The notes under the pieces: generated by a model
What the model was told of the DNA's origin: nothing
The model's input: the letters and a program-made list of their open reading frames with translations, nothing else
The model's database searches: none
Part shown: piece after piece, positions 19,492 through 29,232 of the stretch
How positions within the stretch are numbered: position 1 is the stretch's first letter
Layout of the letters: each line of letters begins with the position of its first letter
DNA from: Lysobacter soyae
GTDB lineage: Bacteria > Pseudomonadota > Gammaproteobacteria > Xanthomonadales > Xanthomonadaceae
Assembly: GCF_019551435.1 (NCBI RefSeq)
Contig: NZ_CP080544.1
Coordinates: forward strand, 1,550,001-1,614,000
Direction: 5' to 3'
Length of the DNA stretch: 64,000 nucleotides
Translations under genes and position numbers: made by a program

Positions 19492-20323
19492 TCTCAGCCG
19501 GACTCCTGATATGAACGACGCCGCCACTTTCACTTCGACGCACGCAATCGACACCGGATTGCCTGTCAAAGAGGCGAAACTCGCCGCCCGTAATTTGAAT
19601 TTCTATTACGGCAAATTCCATGCCCTGAAGAACGTGACCCTGCCCGTGCCGGAGAAGCGTGTGACAGCGCTGATCGGACCGTCGGGTTGCGGCAAGTCCA
19701 CCTTGCTGCGCGTCTTCAACCGAATCTATGCGCTTTACCCGGGTCTGGAAGCGAAGGGCGAGGTCTTGCTTGACGGCGAAAACATCCTCGATCCCAAGTA
19801 TTCGATGAACAAGCTGCGCAGCAAGGTCGGCATGGTCTTTCAAAAACCGGTGCCGTTCCCGATGACCATTTTCGAAAACGTGGCCTACGGCATCCGTCAC
19901 CACGAAAAGTTGTCGAAGTCGGAAATGAATGACCGCGTCGAGCTCGCCCTGCGTCAAGGTGCGTTGTGGGATGAGGTCAAAGACAAATTGCAGCAGAATG
20001 CACTGGGTTTGTCGGGCGGTCAGCAGCAACGTCTGTGTATCGCACGTGCCGTGGCACTGCGTCCTGAAATCCTGTTGCTCGATGAGCCGACCTCGGCGCT
20101 CGATCCGATTTCAACCGCGCGTATTGAGCAGTTGGTGGAAGAACTCAAGCACGACTACACCATCTGCATCGTGACCCACAACATGCAGCAAGCCGCGCGC
20201 GTTTCCGACTACACCGCTTTCATGTATTTGGGCGATTTGATCGAGCACGACGAAACCTCGACGATTTTCTCGAATCCCTCGCAAAAGCAAACCGAAGACT
20301 ACATCACCGGCCGCTTCGGCTGA
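19484..20323 (+). CDS. pstB: Phosphate ABC transporter ATPase PstB
   Basis: PstB hydrolyses ATP to drive phosphate import. The 279-residue protein has Walker [10 protein letters not shown], the Q-loop [10 protein letters not shown] typical of PstB, the signature LSGGQQQR, Walker [14 protein letters not shown] and the H-loop VTHNMQQA. The ATG at 19484 overlaps pstA by eight bases; a second in-frame ATG at 19511 (MNDAATF) is a real alternative, and the protein core does not distinguish them. phoU follows after 14 bases. Confidence 0.96.
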   Translation: MTDLSRTPDMNDAATFTSTHAIDTGLPVKEAKLAARNLNFYYGKFHALKNVTLPVPEKRVTALIGPSGCGKSTLLRVFNRIYALYPGLEAKGEVLLDGENILDPKYSMNKLRSKVGMVFQKPVPFPMTIFENVAYGIRHHEKLSKSEMNDRVELALRQGALWDEVKDKLQQNALGLSGGQQQRLCIARAVALRPEILLLDEPTSALDPISTARIEQLVEELKHDYTICIVTHNMQQAARVSDYTAFMYLGDLIEHDETSTIFSNPSQKQTEDYITGRFG

Positions 20324-20337
20324 TCCCAGGACTTTTT

Positions 20338-21042
20338 ATGGCAAACAATCACCTCATCTCCAGTGTGCAAGACGAACACGCGCGCCTGCGGTCGGAAATC
20401 GAGCGTATGGGCGAGATGGCCATTTCCCAGCTCGAAGCGGCGCTGGATGTCATCGGCCGCCGCGACGATCGCGCCGCACAACGCATCGTCGCCAACGACG
20501 ACGCGATTGACATGCTCGAGCATCAAGTCAGCGAAGACGTGATGAAGCTCGCCACCGGCGGCCCCTTGGCCTCGGATCTGCGCGCTATCCTGTCGTCGTT
20601 GCGGATTGCGTCGGACATTGAACGCATCGGCGACTACGCTTCGAACCTTGCTAAGCGTTCGATCGCCCTCAACTCCGCGCCGGCGCTGCCGGTGCCGCAT
20701 GTGATGGGCTTGGATTCGCTCGGTCGACTGGCCATCCAGCAGATGCGCAATGTGATGCGCGCTTTCTCCGAACTCGATGCCGAGGCCGCATTGAAGGTGC
20801 GTGATGACGATGCCGCGTTGGATTTGCAGTACACAAGCATTTTCCGCGAGTTGTTGACCTACATGATGGAAGATCCGCGCAACATCACCTCGTGCACGCA
20901 TTTGTTGTTCATGGCGAAAAACATTGAACGCATCGGCGACCATGCCACCAACATCGCTGAGAACATCGTCTATCGTGTCCACGGCCGACAAGACCTTCCG
21001 CCGCGGGCAAAGATGGATACGTCGAGCTCGATGCACGATTGA
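20338..21042 (+). CDS. phoU: Phosphate signalling protein PhoU
   Basis: PhoU links the transporter state to the PhoR/PhoB system and represses the Pho regulon when phosphate is plentiful. The 234-residue protein consists of two similar three-helix bundles; metal-binding E/D-x3-D motifs are visible in each half (SDIERIGDYASN and KNIERIGDHATN). It is the last gene of the pst unit. No phoR or phoB gene is inside the window. Confidence 0.95.
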   Translation: MANNHLISSVQDEHARLRSEIERMGEMAISQLEAALDVIGRRDDRAAQRIVANDDAIDMLEHQVSEDVMKLATGGPLASDLRAILSSLRIASDIERIGDYASNLAKRSIALNSAPALPVPHVMGLDSLGRLAIQQMRNVMRAFSELDAEAALKVRDDDAALDLQYTSIFRELLTYMMEDPRNITSCTHLLFMAKNIERIGDHATNIAENIVYRVHGRQDLPPRAKMDTSSSMHD

Positions 21043-21091
21043 ATACAAGCGGAGGTCGCCCGTGTGGTGGCGACCCCGTTAAACTTGGGGC

Positions 21092-21742
21092 ATGGATGCC
21101 TCGAACCCGTTGAACACCCCACCCCTCACCATGGCCAACCGTTTCCGAGGATTCCTGCCCGTGGTGGTGGACGTGGAAACCGGCGGATTCGACTGCGGTA
21201 AGCATGCGCTGTTGGAAATCGCGGCCGTCACCTTGCGTTTCGACGAGGCCGGTCAACTCCGGCCGCACGACAGCGCACACGCCCACGTTGTGCCCGCGGA
21301 AGGCATGGAAATTGATCCGAAGTCACTGGAAGTGACGGGGATTCAACTCGACCATCCGTTTCGCTTGGCCAAGCCCGAGCGTGACGCTCTGGAGCATGTC
21401 TTTGCACTGGTCCGGGAAGAAGTCCGCACGCAGAATTGCCAACGCGCCATTCTGGTCGGGCACAACGCGCATTTCGATCTCGGCTTCGTCAATGCGGCAG
21501 TCGCGCGCAGCAAGCACAAGCGCAACCCCTTTCATCCTTTCTCGGTCTTCGACACCGTGACGTTGGCAGGCGTGGCGCTGGGTCAAACCGTTTTGGCGCG
21601 TGCCGTTCAAGCGGTCGGCGTGGAATGGGATAGCAAGGCCGCGCATTCCGCGCTCTACGATGCCGAGCGCACCGCTGATGTCTTCTGTACTTTGGTGAAC
21701 CGCTGGGGTCCGCCGCGATTGGATCAAGCGCAGACGCGTTGA
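21092..21742 (+). CDS. rnt: Ribonuclease T
   Basis: RNase T is a DEDDh 3'-5' exonuclease that trims tRNA, 5S and 23S rRNA 3' ends. The 216-residue protein has the three exonuclease motifs: VVDVETGGF (Asp and Glu), VGHNAHFD, and [11 protein letters not shown] (His and Asp). [10 protein letters not shown] at the N-terminus is typical. The ATG at 21092 is used; the ATG at 21131 (MANRF) is also possible. Its 3' end overlaps that of the convergent rlmB by 19 bases. Confidence 0.95.
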   Translation: MDASNPLNTPPLTMANRFRGFLPVVVDVETGGFDCGKHALLEIAAVTLRFDEAGQLRPHDSAHAHVVPAEGMEIDPKSLEVTGIQLDHPFRLAKPERDALEHVFALVREEVRTQNCQRAILVGHNAHFDLGFVNAAVARSKHKRNPFHPFSVFDTVTLAGVALGQTVLARAVQAVGVEWDSKAAHSALYDAERTADVFCTLVNRWGPPRLDQAQTR

Positions 21743-22476
21743 CGCACCGCTTCAAACAACGCAATACCGGCAGCGACCGATACATTCAAACTTTCCATCT
21801 GACCCGGCATGGGAATCGCCACGATGCCGTCGCAATGTTCGCGCGTCAGTCGTCTCATGCCCTCACCTTCACTGCCCATCACCAGCGCGACATTGCCCTT
21901 GAGGTCGGTGTCGTAAATGCGTGATGTCGCTTCGCCGTCAATGCCGTAGATCCACACGTTCAATTGCTGCAAATCTTTCAGGGCACGCGCGAGATTGGTT
22001 ACACGGACCACCGGGATCCGGTCGGCGGCGCCGGCAGACGTCTTTCTGACCGTGGCATTGACTTGCACGGCCTTGTCTTTCGGAATCATGACGGCATGCG
22101 CGCCCGCGGCATACGCACTGCGAAGGCAGGCACCGAGATTGTGCGGATCTTGCACGCCGTCCAAGACCAGAATCAGCGCCTTGCCATCGGCCCGGTCAAC
22201 AATGTCCTGCAAGTCGTTTTCATCCAGGGTCGGCGCCGCCGCATAGCGGGCCGCCGCGCCTTGATGACGCGTGCCACCGCCGGCGATACCTTCCATCGCC
22301 TGCTTGCTGACCTTGCGCACATCAATCCCCAGGCGACGCGCCTGTTGTTCGATGTCGGTGGCGCGCGGGTTTTGACTGCCTGCCTCGATCAGTACCTCGA
22401 GCACGTGGGCCGCGTCATGTTCTAGCGCGGCGGCGACGGCATTCAGGCCGACCACCCATTGGGAATCTTTACTCAT
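21724..22476 (-). CDS. rlmB: 23S rRNA (guanosine-2'-O-)-methyltransferase RlmB
   Basis: RlmB methylates the ribose of G2251 in 23S rRNA. The 250-residue SPOUT protein has an N-terminal substrate-binding domain and the three SpoU motifs: [21 protein letters not shown] and [15 protein letters not shown]. The ATG at 22476 ([14 protein letters not shown]) fits the family start; the TTG upstream is rejected. It lies 26 bases downstream of rnr on the same strand, the classic rnr-rlmB pair. The 3' ends of rlmB and rnt overlap. Confidence 0.96.
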   Translation of the reverse strand: MSKDSQWVVGLNAVAAALEHDAAHVLEVLIEAGSQNPRATDIEQQARRLGIDVRKVSKQAMEGIAGGGTRHQGAAARYAAAPTLDENDLQDIVDRADGKALILVLDGVQDPHNLGACLRSAYAAGAHAVMIPKDKAVQVNATVRKTSAGAADRIPVVRVTNLARALKDLQQLNVWIYGIDGEATSRIYDTDLKGNVALVMGSEGEGMRRLTREHCDGIVAIPMPGQMESLNVSVAAGIALFEAVRQRVCA

Positions 22477-22502
22477 GCGCGTATTGTGCCTGCACTCAAC
22501 AC

Positions 22503-24863
22503 TCAATATTTCTTTTTGACGCGTTTAGCCGGCTTGCCGCGCGTCTCGCTGGGCGCAGGCGCCCCACCTTCAGCCAATTTGAAGTCGATTTTCCGGTCTT
22601 CCATATTGGCCTTCATCACGATGATTTCGACGCGGTCGCCCAACCGGAAGACACGTCCACGGCGCTCGCCGGTCATGGTCTTGCGGATCGGATCTAAGTG
22701 GTAAAAATCATTCGGCAGTTGCGTGACATGCACCAACCCGTTGACCTTGGATTCGTCAAGCTCGACAAACAAGCCGAAATTGGTGACGCCGCTGATGACG
22801 CCATCGAACTTGCCGCCGACATGTTTTTCCATCCATGCGGCGCGATAGCGCTCATCCACTTCACGCTCGGCTTCATCTGCACGACGCTCACGCTCGCTGC
22901 ATTGAAGGGTCAACGCCGCCATTTCGCGCGGCGAGTACCAATCTTTCGCGGCGCTACCCCCATGCAACACATGCTTGATGGCCCGGTGGACCAGCAAATC
23001 CGGGTAACGGCGAATCGGCGAAGTAAAGTGCGCGTACTCTGCCAACGCCAAGCCAAAATGCCCGATGTTGTCTGGTGAATAGACAGCCAAACTTTGGCTG
23101 CGCAGCAGTACGGTTTCGATCAGCGCCGCGTCGGGCCGTTCGCGGATTTTCTCCAGCAAGCGCGTGAAATCCCCCGGCTGCACTTTGCCCCAAGGCGGGA
23201 GGCTGAGCGAAAATTCCTTGAGGAATTCCAAGGTGTCGGCGTATTTCGCTTCCGGTGGTTTGTCATGGATGCGATACGGCGCGGGGATGTGGTTGGCCTC
23301 CAAGAACCGCGCGGCTTCAACATTGGCCGCGATCATGCACTCTTCGATCAGCTTGTGGGCATCATTGCGCAGCAGCATGCCGGCTTGGGTGACCTGCCCC
23401 GTGTTGTCGAGGACGAAGCGAACTTCCGACGATTCGAACTCAATGGCACCGCGCGCTTTCCGCGCTGCGGAGAACACCTTGTACAAGGCGTGCAAGTTGC
23501 GGATCTGCGGCAACAAATCGCCCACCGCCGACAGACCTTGCAAACGATCCTCCTCCGATACCTCATCGCTCAAGGCATTCCATACCTGGGTATAGGTCAA
23601 GCGGGCATGCGAACGCATCACCGCTTCGTGGAAACTTGAACGCAGCACCTCACCGCGCGCATCAATCTCCATGTCGCAGGCGAAACACAGGCGGTCGACT
23701 TTCGGATTGAGCGAACAAATGCCGTTCGACAAGGTCTCCGGCAACATCGGCACGACAAAGCCCGGAAAGTACACACTCGTGGCGCGCAGTTGCGCCTCGT
23801 CATCCAACGGTGTGCCGGGTCTGACGTAATGGGAAACGTCGGCAATCGCGACGATCAATCGAAAGCCGCGCGCGGTCGGTTCGCACCAAACGGCGTCGTC
23901 GAAGTCTTTGGCGTCCTCGCCATCAATCGTGACCAGAGGCAGCGTGCGCAAATCCAAGCGCGTCGCCGCCAACGATGAGGGCACCTCAAGCGGTACCGCC
24001 GCAGCCTCGTCGAGCACGGCTTGTGGGAATTCGAACGGAAGATTGTGGCCGTGAATGGCCGCCTCGACCACCAACGAAGCGGTGAGCTTGTCGCCGAGCA
24101 CGGTGATGATTTTGCCGATCGGCGGGCGGATTTTGTCGCCCGGACTGGTGATTTCAGCGACCACCAGCTGGCCATCCTTTGCGTTTTCCCGTGCATCTTG
24201 CGGAATCTGCACATTGCGCTGGATGCGCTTGTCATCCGGAACGATGTAGCTGATTCCCGACTCGAGGACAAACCGCCCGGTGAGCCGCGTGACCCGACGC
24301 TCCAAGACTTCGACGATTTTCCCTTCCGGACGACCGCGACGATCGAGTCCGGCAATGCTGACCAACACACGATCGCCGTGCATGGCTTTGCGCATCTCAT
24401 AGGGCGGCAGGAACACATCTTCACCGGCTTCATCCGGACGCAAGAAGCCGAATCCTTCCGGATTGGCAATCAAGGTGCCGGCGATGAGGTCCACCTTGTG
24501 CGCCGGCAAATACGCCCCGGCACGATTCAGCAGTAATTGACCGTCGCGCATCATCGCCGCCAGTCGCTTGCGCAAGATGTCCAAACGCTCCGGGGCGGTA
24601 AGTTCAAACTGCTTGGCAATGGCGATATCGGATTGCGGCTCGCCCGCCTGGGACAAGAACAACAGGATGGCTTCGCGACTCACAATCGGGTCGGCATAGC
24701 GCTCGGCCTCGCGGCGCGCCATCGGATCCATGGCCATTTGCATGGGGCGATCTGGCAGCCAACCCGGGAGAGCGTTGCGCCGTTTGCCTTTGGGTGGATT
24801 CGATCCGGGCTTGAATCCCTTGGCCGGTTGTTTACCGCGGCCCTTCGTGGTTTTTTTGGTCAT
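22503..24863 (-). CDS. rnr: Ribonuclease R
   Basis: RNase R is a processive 3'-5' exoribonuclease able to degrade structured RNA. The 786-residue protein has an N-terminal winged-helix-like region, two cold-shock domains, the RNB catalytic core with the acidic cluster TIDGEDAKDFDDAVW, and a C-terminal S1 domain (FDGVISGVTNFGLFVEL). The tail is basic (KPAKRVKKKY). The start at 24863 (MTKKTTKGRG) is chosen because the longer frame runs antisense through the tRNA-Leu gene. rlmB follows after 26 bases. Confidence 0.96.
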   Translation of the reverse strand: MTKKTTKGRGKQPAKGFKPGSNPPKGKRRNALPGWLPDRPMQMAMDPMARREAERYADPIVSREAILLFLSQAGEPQSDIAIAKQFELTAPERLDILRKRLAAMMRDGQLLLNRAGAYLPAHKVDLIAGTLIANPEGFGFLRPDEAGEDVFLPPYEMRKAMHGDRVLVSIAGLDRRGRPEGKIVEVLERRVTRLTGRFVLESGISYIVPDDKRIQRNVQIPQDARENAKDGQLVVAEITSPGDKIRPPIGKIITVLGDKLTASLVVEAAIHGHNLPFEFPQAVLDEAAAVPLEVPSSLAATRLDLRTLPLVTIDGEDAKDFDDAVWCEPTARGFRLIVAIADVSHYVRPGTPLDDEAQLRATSVYFPGFVVPMLPETLSNGICSLNPKVDRLCFACDMEIDARGEVLRSSFHEAVMRSHARLTYTQVWNALSDEVSEEDRLQGLSAVGDLLPQIRNLHALYKVFSAARKARGAIEFESSEVRFVLDNTGQVTQAGMLLRNDAHKLIEECMIAANVEAARFLEANHIPAPYRIHDKPPEAKYADTLEFLKEFSLSLPPWGKVQPGDFTRLLEKIRERPDAALIETVLLRSQSLAVYSPDNIGHFGLALAEYAHFTSPIRRYPDLLVHRAIKHVLHGGSAAKDWYSPREMAALTLQCSERERRADEAEREVDERYRAAWMEKHVGGKFDGVISGVTNFGLFVELDESKVNGLVHVTQLPNDFYHLDPIRKTMTGERRGRVFRLGDRVEIIVMKANMEDRKIDFKLAEGGAPAPSETRGKPAKRVKKKY

Positions 24864-24915
24864 CCGTGAATGGTTGCACAGCCCGCTTGCAAGCGCCGTC
24901 AATGGTCGCGGCGGA

Positions 24916-24946
24916 TTGACAGGTTGCGCCCTCCGGTGCACACTAT
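24916..24946 (+). promoter_or_regulatory. Promoter of tRNA-Leu
   Basis: A consensus -35 TTGACA (24916-24921) is followed by a weak -10, either CACACT (24939-24944, spacer 17) or CACTAT (24941-24946, spacer 19), and a GC-rich stretch, as at stringently controlled stable-RNA promoters. It sits 12-14 bases before the tRNA. Confidence 0.5.
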
Positions 24947-24957
24947 CCCGCTCACCT

Positions 24958-25043
<86 letters not shown>

Positions 25044-25052
25044 GATTCAATA

Positions 25053-25080
25053 AAAAAACCCGCCAATGGCGGGTTTTTTT
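25053..25080. terminator. Terminator after tRNA-Leu
   Basis: The stem CCCGCC/GGCGGG (25060-25065 with 25069-25074) has an A run before it and a T run after it, so it could act in both directions. Confidence 0.92.
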
Positions 25081-25204
25081 GTACCGGCAGGCCACGAATC
25101 CGTGTGGCCACGCAGCGGCTTTCGCGTGCAACGTTGCCGGTGTAATTACCCTACCGTCTGATCGCAGCGACGGAAACCGCGAATCTTTCGCCCCCTGACC
25201 GCGC

Positions 25205-25825
25205 TCAGCCCTCCAGCAACAATCCGCGCTCGCGCGCGATGCGCACCAGATCGCCCTGCGTTCGGGCCCCGAGTTTCTCCATCAGGTTCGCCCGGTGCCG
25301 GTACAAGGTTTTGACACTGATATCGAGGTCCATGGCAATGGCTTTGGGCGGCAGATCGGACAGCAAGCCGCGCAGAGTGTCCCGCTCGCGTGCAGTCAGA
25401 CCGACCGGGCGCGAGGTGGCGGAATGCGTGGGCGTCAAATCACTGCTCAAGACCACCTCACCTTCCGCGACACGCCGCAACAAGCCGACCAGCTCGTCCG
25501 GTGCCACCGCTTTGCTGACATAGCCACGCGCACCGAACTCGAGTGCACGAAGCACCAAACCGGGATCATCGTGCATGCTCATCATCACGCACTGCGTGCC
25601 CGGCGCCTGCTCTTTGATTTGCGAGAGCAGCGCCAAGCCGCTCGCACCCCGGCCCAAGCTCAGGTCGAGCACTGCAATATCCGGCGCCAACCGGTGAACG
25701 GCTTCAAGCGCCGACGCCGCATCCCCGGACTCGGCAACCACTTCGAATCCGCCGGCATCGGCAAACAGACGTTTGAACCCTTCACGAACAATCGCGTGGT
25801 CATCCACAAGAAGAATTTTGAGCAT
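25205..25825 (-). CDS. NarL/FixJ-family response regulator
   Basis: The 206-residue protein has an N-terminal receiver domain with the acidic pair in LLVDDH and the phospho-acceptor Asp in AVLDLSLG (about residue 54). A C-terminal LuxR-type helix-turn-helix follows (LTARERDTLRGLLSDLPPKAIAMDLDIS begins it). It is transcribed divergently from two HisKA_3-type kinases, 84 bases away, and is their obvious partner. The ATG at 25825 (MLKILLVDDH) is the normal start. Target genes are unknown; the next unit is norB. Confidence 0.93.
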   Translation of the reverse strand: MLKILLVDDHAIVREGFKRLFADAGGFEVVAESGDAASALEAVHRLAPDIAVLDLSLGRGASGLALLSQIKEQAPGTQCVMMSMHDDPGLVLRALEFGARGYVSKAVAPDELVGLLRRVAEGEVVLSSDLTPTHSATSRPVGLTARERDTLRGLLSDLPPKAIAMDLDISVKTLYRHRANLMEKLGARTQGDLVRIARERGLLLEG

Positions 25826-25909
25826 GGTCACAGTGTGCCACCAGATTAGGGATGCAATGGCAGAAAATGTCGCACAGAAACGTGGCGTTCCTAAGCTAGT
25901 CTGGTCGCG

Positions 25910-27589
25910 ATGAAAACCGCACAATCCCCCGATTTCTCCGAGCAGGACGCTTGGTCGCTACGCACGACGCTGCTGTTCATCGCCTGCGTCTCGCTTGTGC
26001 GCGAGCTCACCTACCCGCTGGGATTTTGGCACTGGAACATCGGCGTCGGCCTCGAATTCTGTGCGTTGTGGATCCTGCCGAGGCGTCGTTGGTGGATTTT
26101 CATCCTCACCGCGATCCTTTCCAATTTCGCCCGCGGCGCGTTCTTGATCGACGGTATGTACTTCGACGAGTCCCATGTCTTGGGGTATTGGAACAGCTAC
26201 ATCCAAGCGGCCATGGGCAATGTCTTTCCGCCGTTCGTCGCCATGGCCGGCGTTCAATTGTTGGTGGATCACGGCATTCGCATCCGCAGTGAGAACACGC
26301 CGCACAAGTTCAAATATCTGATCGGCGCCGCGTTGACGTGCGCGGTTCTACAAGCGCTCAAAGATCTGGTTTATGTCATGGATGACCGGCAGGTCGGTGA
26401 ACTGCGCATGTCGAAGATCGTCAACATGGTCGCCTTGAATTCGGACAATGCCCCGGCGCTCCTTTTTCAATTCGGCTTCATGCATTTGGCAGGCGCGTTC
26501 CTGGGGGTCCTGCTGGTCACCCCCATCGCGATGTGGGTGCTGTCGCGCCCGAAATTCCGGAACAATCGTCCGGTAGTCATCTCCACGCTGACCACCTTGA
26601 CCCCGATCGTGGCAGCTTTCTTATTGGCCACTTTATTGCCCGGATTGATCGGCATCCGCCCGTTGTTTCGATTGTTGTTGGTGGCATCCGTCGTGGTGCT
26701 TGCGTTGCGCCACGGTTGGCGGGGCGCGTTCCTGTCGCTGGTCGTGGTCAGCGTCGTGGTGGCATGGCAGGATCATATCGGCTCGTTTGACGTCCAACCC
26801 TGGCTTCTCCAGGCTTTTCTTGCCATCACCGGCGCGACCGCTTTGCTTTTTGGTGCACTGATGGATGCCAATCGCGCGCAGCTCAAACGCCTTCGTGCGT
26901 CGAGCCGAATGAAGGCACGTCTTCATCACCATCTCGCCCTCGCCGCCGCTGGAAACCTGGCGCGCGATACCAACGAGCGCCAGCGCATCGCAGGGGCATT
27001 GCACGATGAGTTCGGTCAAAACCTGACGGCCTTCCAAACCCACCTGCGCTTGTTGAAGCCGGAATTTACGCGCGCCAATCGGCTGGAGACGTTGCAGGAA
27101 TTGGATGGCATCACCAACACAATGCGACAGAGCGTGCGCAAGGTGCTGGAAAAACTGCGTCCTACCGCGCTGGACGAACTGGGCCTGTACGGTGCCATTG
27201 ATCAAGGCTTCTTGCGCCAATCGGCTGAAAACGCCGGCATCCGCTATACGGTCGACCTTCTTGGCGATGCGCGACTGCTTGCGGCTTTGCATGACTCTGT
27301 GCGCGTCGCCGCGTATCGCCTGGTGCAGGAAACGGTGAACGGTGCCGTACAACATGCGCGTGCTTCTTACTGCCGCGTCCGCCTGCGAATCGATCATCGG
27401 GCCGGCGAGACCTATCTGTTCGTCGACATTCGCGATGACGGCAATGAGTCGGTGGACACGCGCATTCAAAACCGGGATTTGGCGGCAATTCAAGATCACG
27501 TCACCGCCCTCGGCGGCACCTTGCACCTTCAAACGGGGAACCCCGGATTCCGACTCCACGCATTGTTCCGTCAGGGGCGCCACGTATGA
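25910..27589 (+). CDS. Membrane sensor histidine kinase, NarL-type, with degenerate ATP-binding site
   Basis: The 559-residue protein has about eight or more membrane spans in an MASE1-like N-terminal half, then a HisKA_3 dimerisation domain and an HATPase-type domain. The phospho-acceptor His is intact (GALHDEFGQNL). The ATP site is not: the N-box reads QETVNGAVQH, with Gly where Asn is expected; the first glycine box reads RDDGNES, losing its second Gly; and the second glycine box reads QNRDLAAI, losing both Gly. It overlaps the next kinase gene by four bases (ATGA). It may act as a sensor and phospho-acceptor partner of that kinase and not as an independent kinase. Confidence 0.85.
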   Translation: MKTAQSPDFSEQDAWSLRTTLLFIACVSLVRELTYPLGFWHWNIGVGLEFCALWILPRRRWWIFILTAILSNFARGAFLIDGMYFDESHVLGYWNSYIQAAMGNVFPPFVAMAGVQLLVDHGIRIRSENTPHKFKYLIGAALTCAVLQALKDLVYVMDDRQVGELRMSKIVNMVALNSDNAPALLFQFGFMHLAGAFLGVLLVTPIAMWVLSRPKFRNNRPVVISTLTTLTPIVAAFLLATLLPGLIGIRPLFRLLLVASVVVLALRHGWRGAFLSLVVVSVVVAWQDHIGSFDVQPWLLQAFLAITGATALLFGALMDANRAQLKRLRASSRMKARLHHHLALAAAGNLARDTNERQRIAGALHDEFGQNLTAFQTHLRLLKPEFTRANRLETLQELDGITNTMRQSVRKVLEKLRPTALDELGLYGAIDQGFLRQSAENAGIRYTVDLLGDARLLAALHDSVRVAAYRLVQETVNGAVQHARASYCRVRLRIDHRAGETYLFVDIRDDGNESVDTRIQNRDLAAIQDHVTALGGTLHLQTGNPGFRLHALFRQGRHV

Positions 27590-29139
27590 AGCAAGGATGG
27601 ATGCTGCACGTGGCCGTGATCTTGTTGATTCAGTGCGCTGTGCTCGGATTGACGCAAATAGGTTCACACCATTGGAATATTGCCCTTGGGGTGTTGTTCC
27701 TGGGATTTTGGGCATTGCCGCTACGCACATGGCCGATACTGACGGCGGCGAATGTCGTTTCACTCACCCTCGTTTCCCCACCCGCCTCCGGCTTGTTTTT
27801 CTGGTTCTGCGCGGCCGTAATGCCATCGATTGTCGCGATGTCGGGCGCCAGCGTGCTGCGCGCCAATGGCATACGGAAGGCGTCCGACGTCTCGGTCAAA
27901 ACGATGGCGACGCTTCACCTTGCGGCCTTGCTTTCGGCAACCCTTCAAGCGGCAACGGACGTCTCGTTGCTGTGGACGTCCGGTGACCTGCAGGGGCCAT
28001 CCGTGGTTTCCGCCACGCAAGTCGGGCTCAACCACTTCATCGGTGCGTTTGTCGGCATCATGCTGCTCGCCCCTTTGTTCATCGCGTGGCAAACGCGTGA
28101 AACCCGCGCCCGTCATCCACAGCCATTGAATGCCGGATTGGCCCTGTATTTCCCGATCGCCATTGTGTACTTGTGCGCCGCTTACTTTGCGCGGAATGTC
28201 GCTGGCACCACCGAAATTTTGCGCTTGCTGCTGTTGGTTGCCGCCGTCTTCTTCACGTTGAAACGCGGCTGGTTCGGCGCAGTGCTCGCGGTGTTGATCA
28301 CCACCACGATGGTGGCTGCGCAATTGCATCTTGCGAACACCGACGACAGCCTCCATCCCCAGACCTTCATTGCGGTGCTTGGCGCACTGTGTCTGTTGCT
28401 GGGCGCGTCTATAGACGAACACGTGCAGCAAACGGATGCCTTACTTCGCGCAGATGCGGGCAGCGAGCAACTTCGCGCGGAACTCGCCGAAGCGGCGGAA
28501 GGCAACTTGCATCGCGAGTTGAGAGAGCGCAACCGCATCGCCGCCGAATTGCATGACGAGTTCGGACAAAGCCTGACCGCCCTGCAGACCTATCTGTCGA
28601 TCCTGCGCGATGATTTTCGCTCGCTGGGTCGGGTCAATGCCCTGGAGACCTTGCATGTCATCACGCGGGGAATGCGCCAAAACATCAACACGGTGCTGGA
28701 ACGACTGAGGCCGGCCGTCTTGGACGAACTCGGTTTGTTCGGCGCCGTCGACCAAGGGGCGATTCGTCGCTTGGCTGAAGACGCCGGTATTCAATACGAC
28801 GTCCAATTGCAGGGTGACTCGAGATGGCTGGCGCGGTTGCACGACGCCCACCTGCTGGCTGCGTATCGATTGGTGCAAGAATCCGTCACCAACGTCGTGC
28901 GCCACTCGCACGCCACTTGCTGTGAAGTTCGCTTCCGGATCAATGCGCGCAACGGGTTCATCCATCTGTTCGTGGACGTGCGCGATGACGGCATCGGCAT
29001 GACGTTCACTCGTCGCCGGGGAAACGGCCTGTTGACCATGCAACATCGCATTACCGCACTCGACGGTCGTTTGTGGATCCGCAAGCGCAATCCCGGCCTG
29101 CGGTTACATGCCCTGCTCCGCCAGAGCGTGACTGCGTAA
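27586..29139 (+). CDS. Membrane sensor histidine kinase, NarL-type, intact catalytic site
   Basis: The 517-residue paralogue of the preceding protein has the same layout: multi-span MASE1-like sensor half, HisKA_3 and HATPase. Its catalytic motifs are complete: ALHDE-type H-box (AAELHDEFGQSL), N-box QESVTNVVRH, first glycine box RDDGIGM and second glycine box RGNGLLTM. It is translationally coupled to the upstream kinase and should phosphorylate the divergently encoded response regulator. The signal sensed is unknown; the norB unit starts 93 bases downstream. Confidence 0.9.
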   Translation: MKQGWMLHVAVILLIQCAVLGLTQIGSHHWNIALGVLFLGFWALPLRTWPILTAANVVSLTLVSPPASGLFFWFCAAVMPSIVAMSGASVLRANGIRKASDVSVKTMATLHLAALLSATLQAATDVSLLWTSGDLQGPSVVSATQVGLNHFIGAFVGIMLLAPLFIAWQTRETRARHPQPLNAGLALYFPIAIVYLCAAYFARNVAGTTEILRLLLLVAAVFFTLKRGWFGAVLAVLITTTMVAAQLHLANTDDSLHPQTFIAVLGALCLLLGASIDEHVQQTDALLRADAGSEQLRAELAEAAEGNLHRELRERNRIAAELHDEFGQSLTALQTYLSILRDDFRSLGRVNALETLHVITRGMRQNINTVLERLRPAVLDELGLFGAVDQGAIRRLAEDAGIQYDVQLQGDSRWLARLHDAHLLAAYRLVQESVTNVVRHSHATCCEVRFRINARNGFIHLFVDVRDDGIGMTFTRRRGNGLLTMQHRITALDGRLWIRKRNPGLRLHALLRQSVTA

Positions 29140-29165
29140 TCCGATCGCACAAATTGCGCGTGCGC

Positions 29166-29179
29166 TTGACCTGAATCAA
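29166..29179. promoter_or_regulatory. FNR/DNR-type box upstream of norB
   Basis: TTGACCTGAATCAA matches the CRP/FNR-family consensus TTGAT-N4-ATCAA with a single change in the first half. Its centre is 60 bases before the norB ATG. Activation at -41.5 would put the transcript start near 29214, and CATGAT (29205-29210) is a suitable -10. Confidence 0.8.
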
Positions 29180-29232
29180 TAACTGACGCCGAACACCGAT
29201 TGAACATGATCGGAGTTGATCGGAGAAGAATG

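Noticed and set aside
25081-25204. Hidden gene or terminator between the tRNA terminator and the response regulator
   Set aside because: A short GGCCAC/GTGGCC repeat is present but no T run, promoter or coding frame of quality; I see nothing functional.
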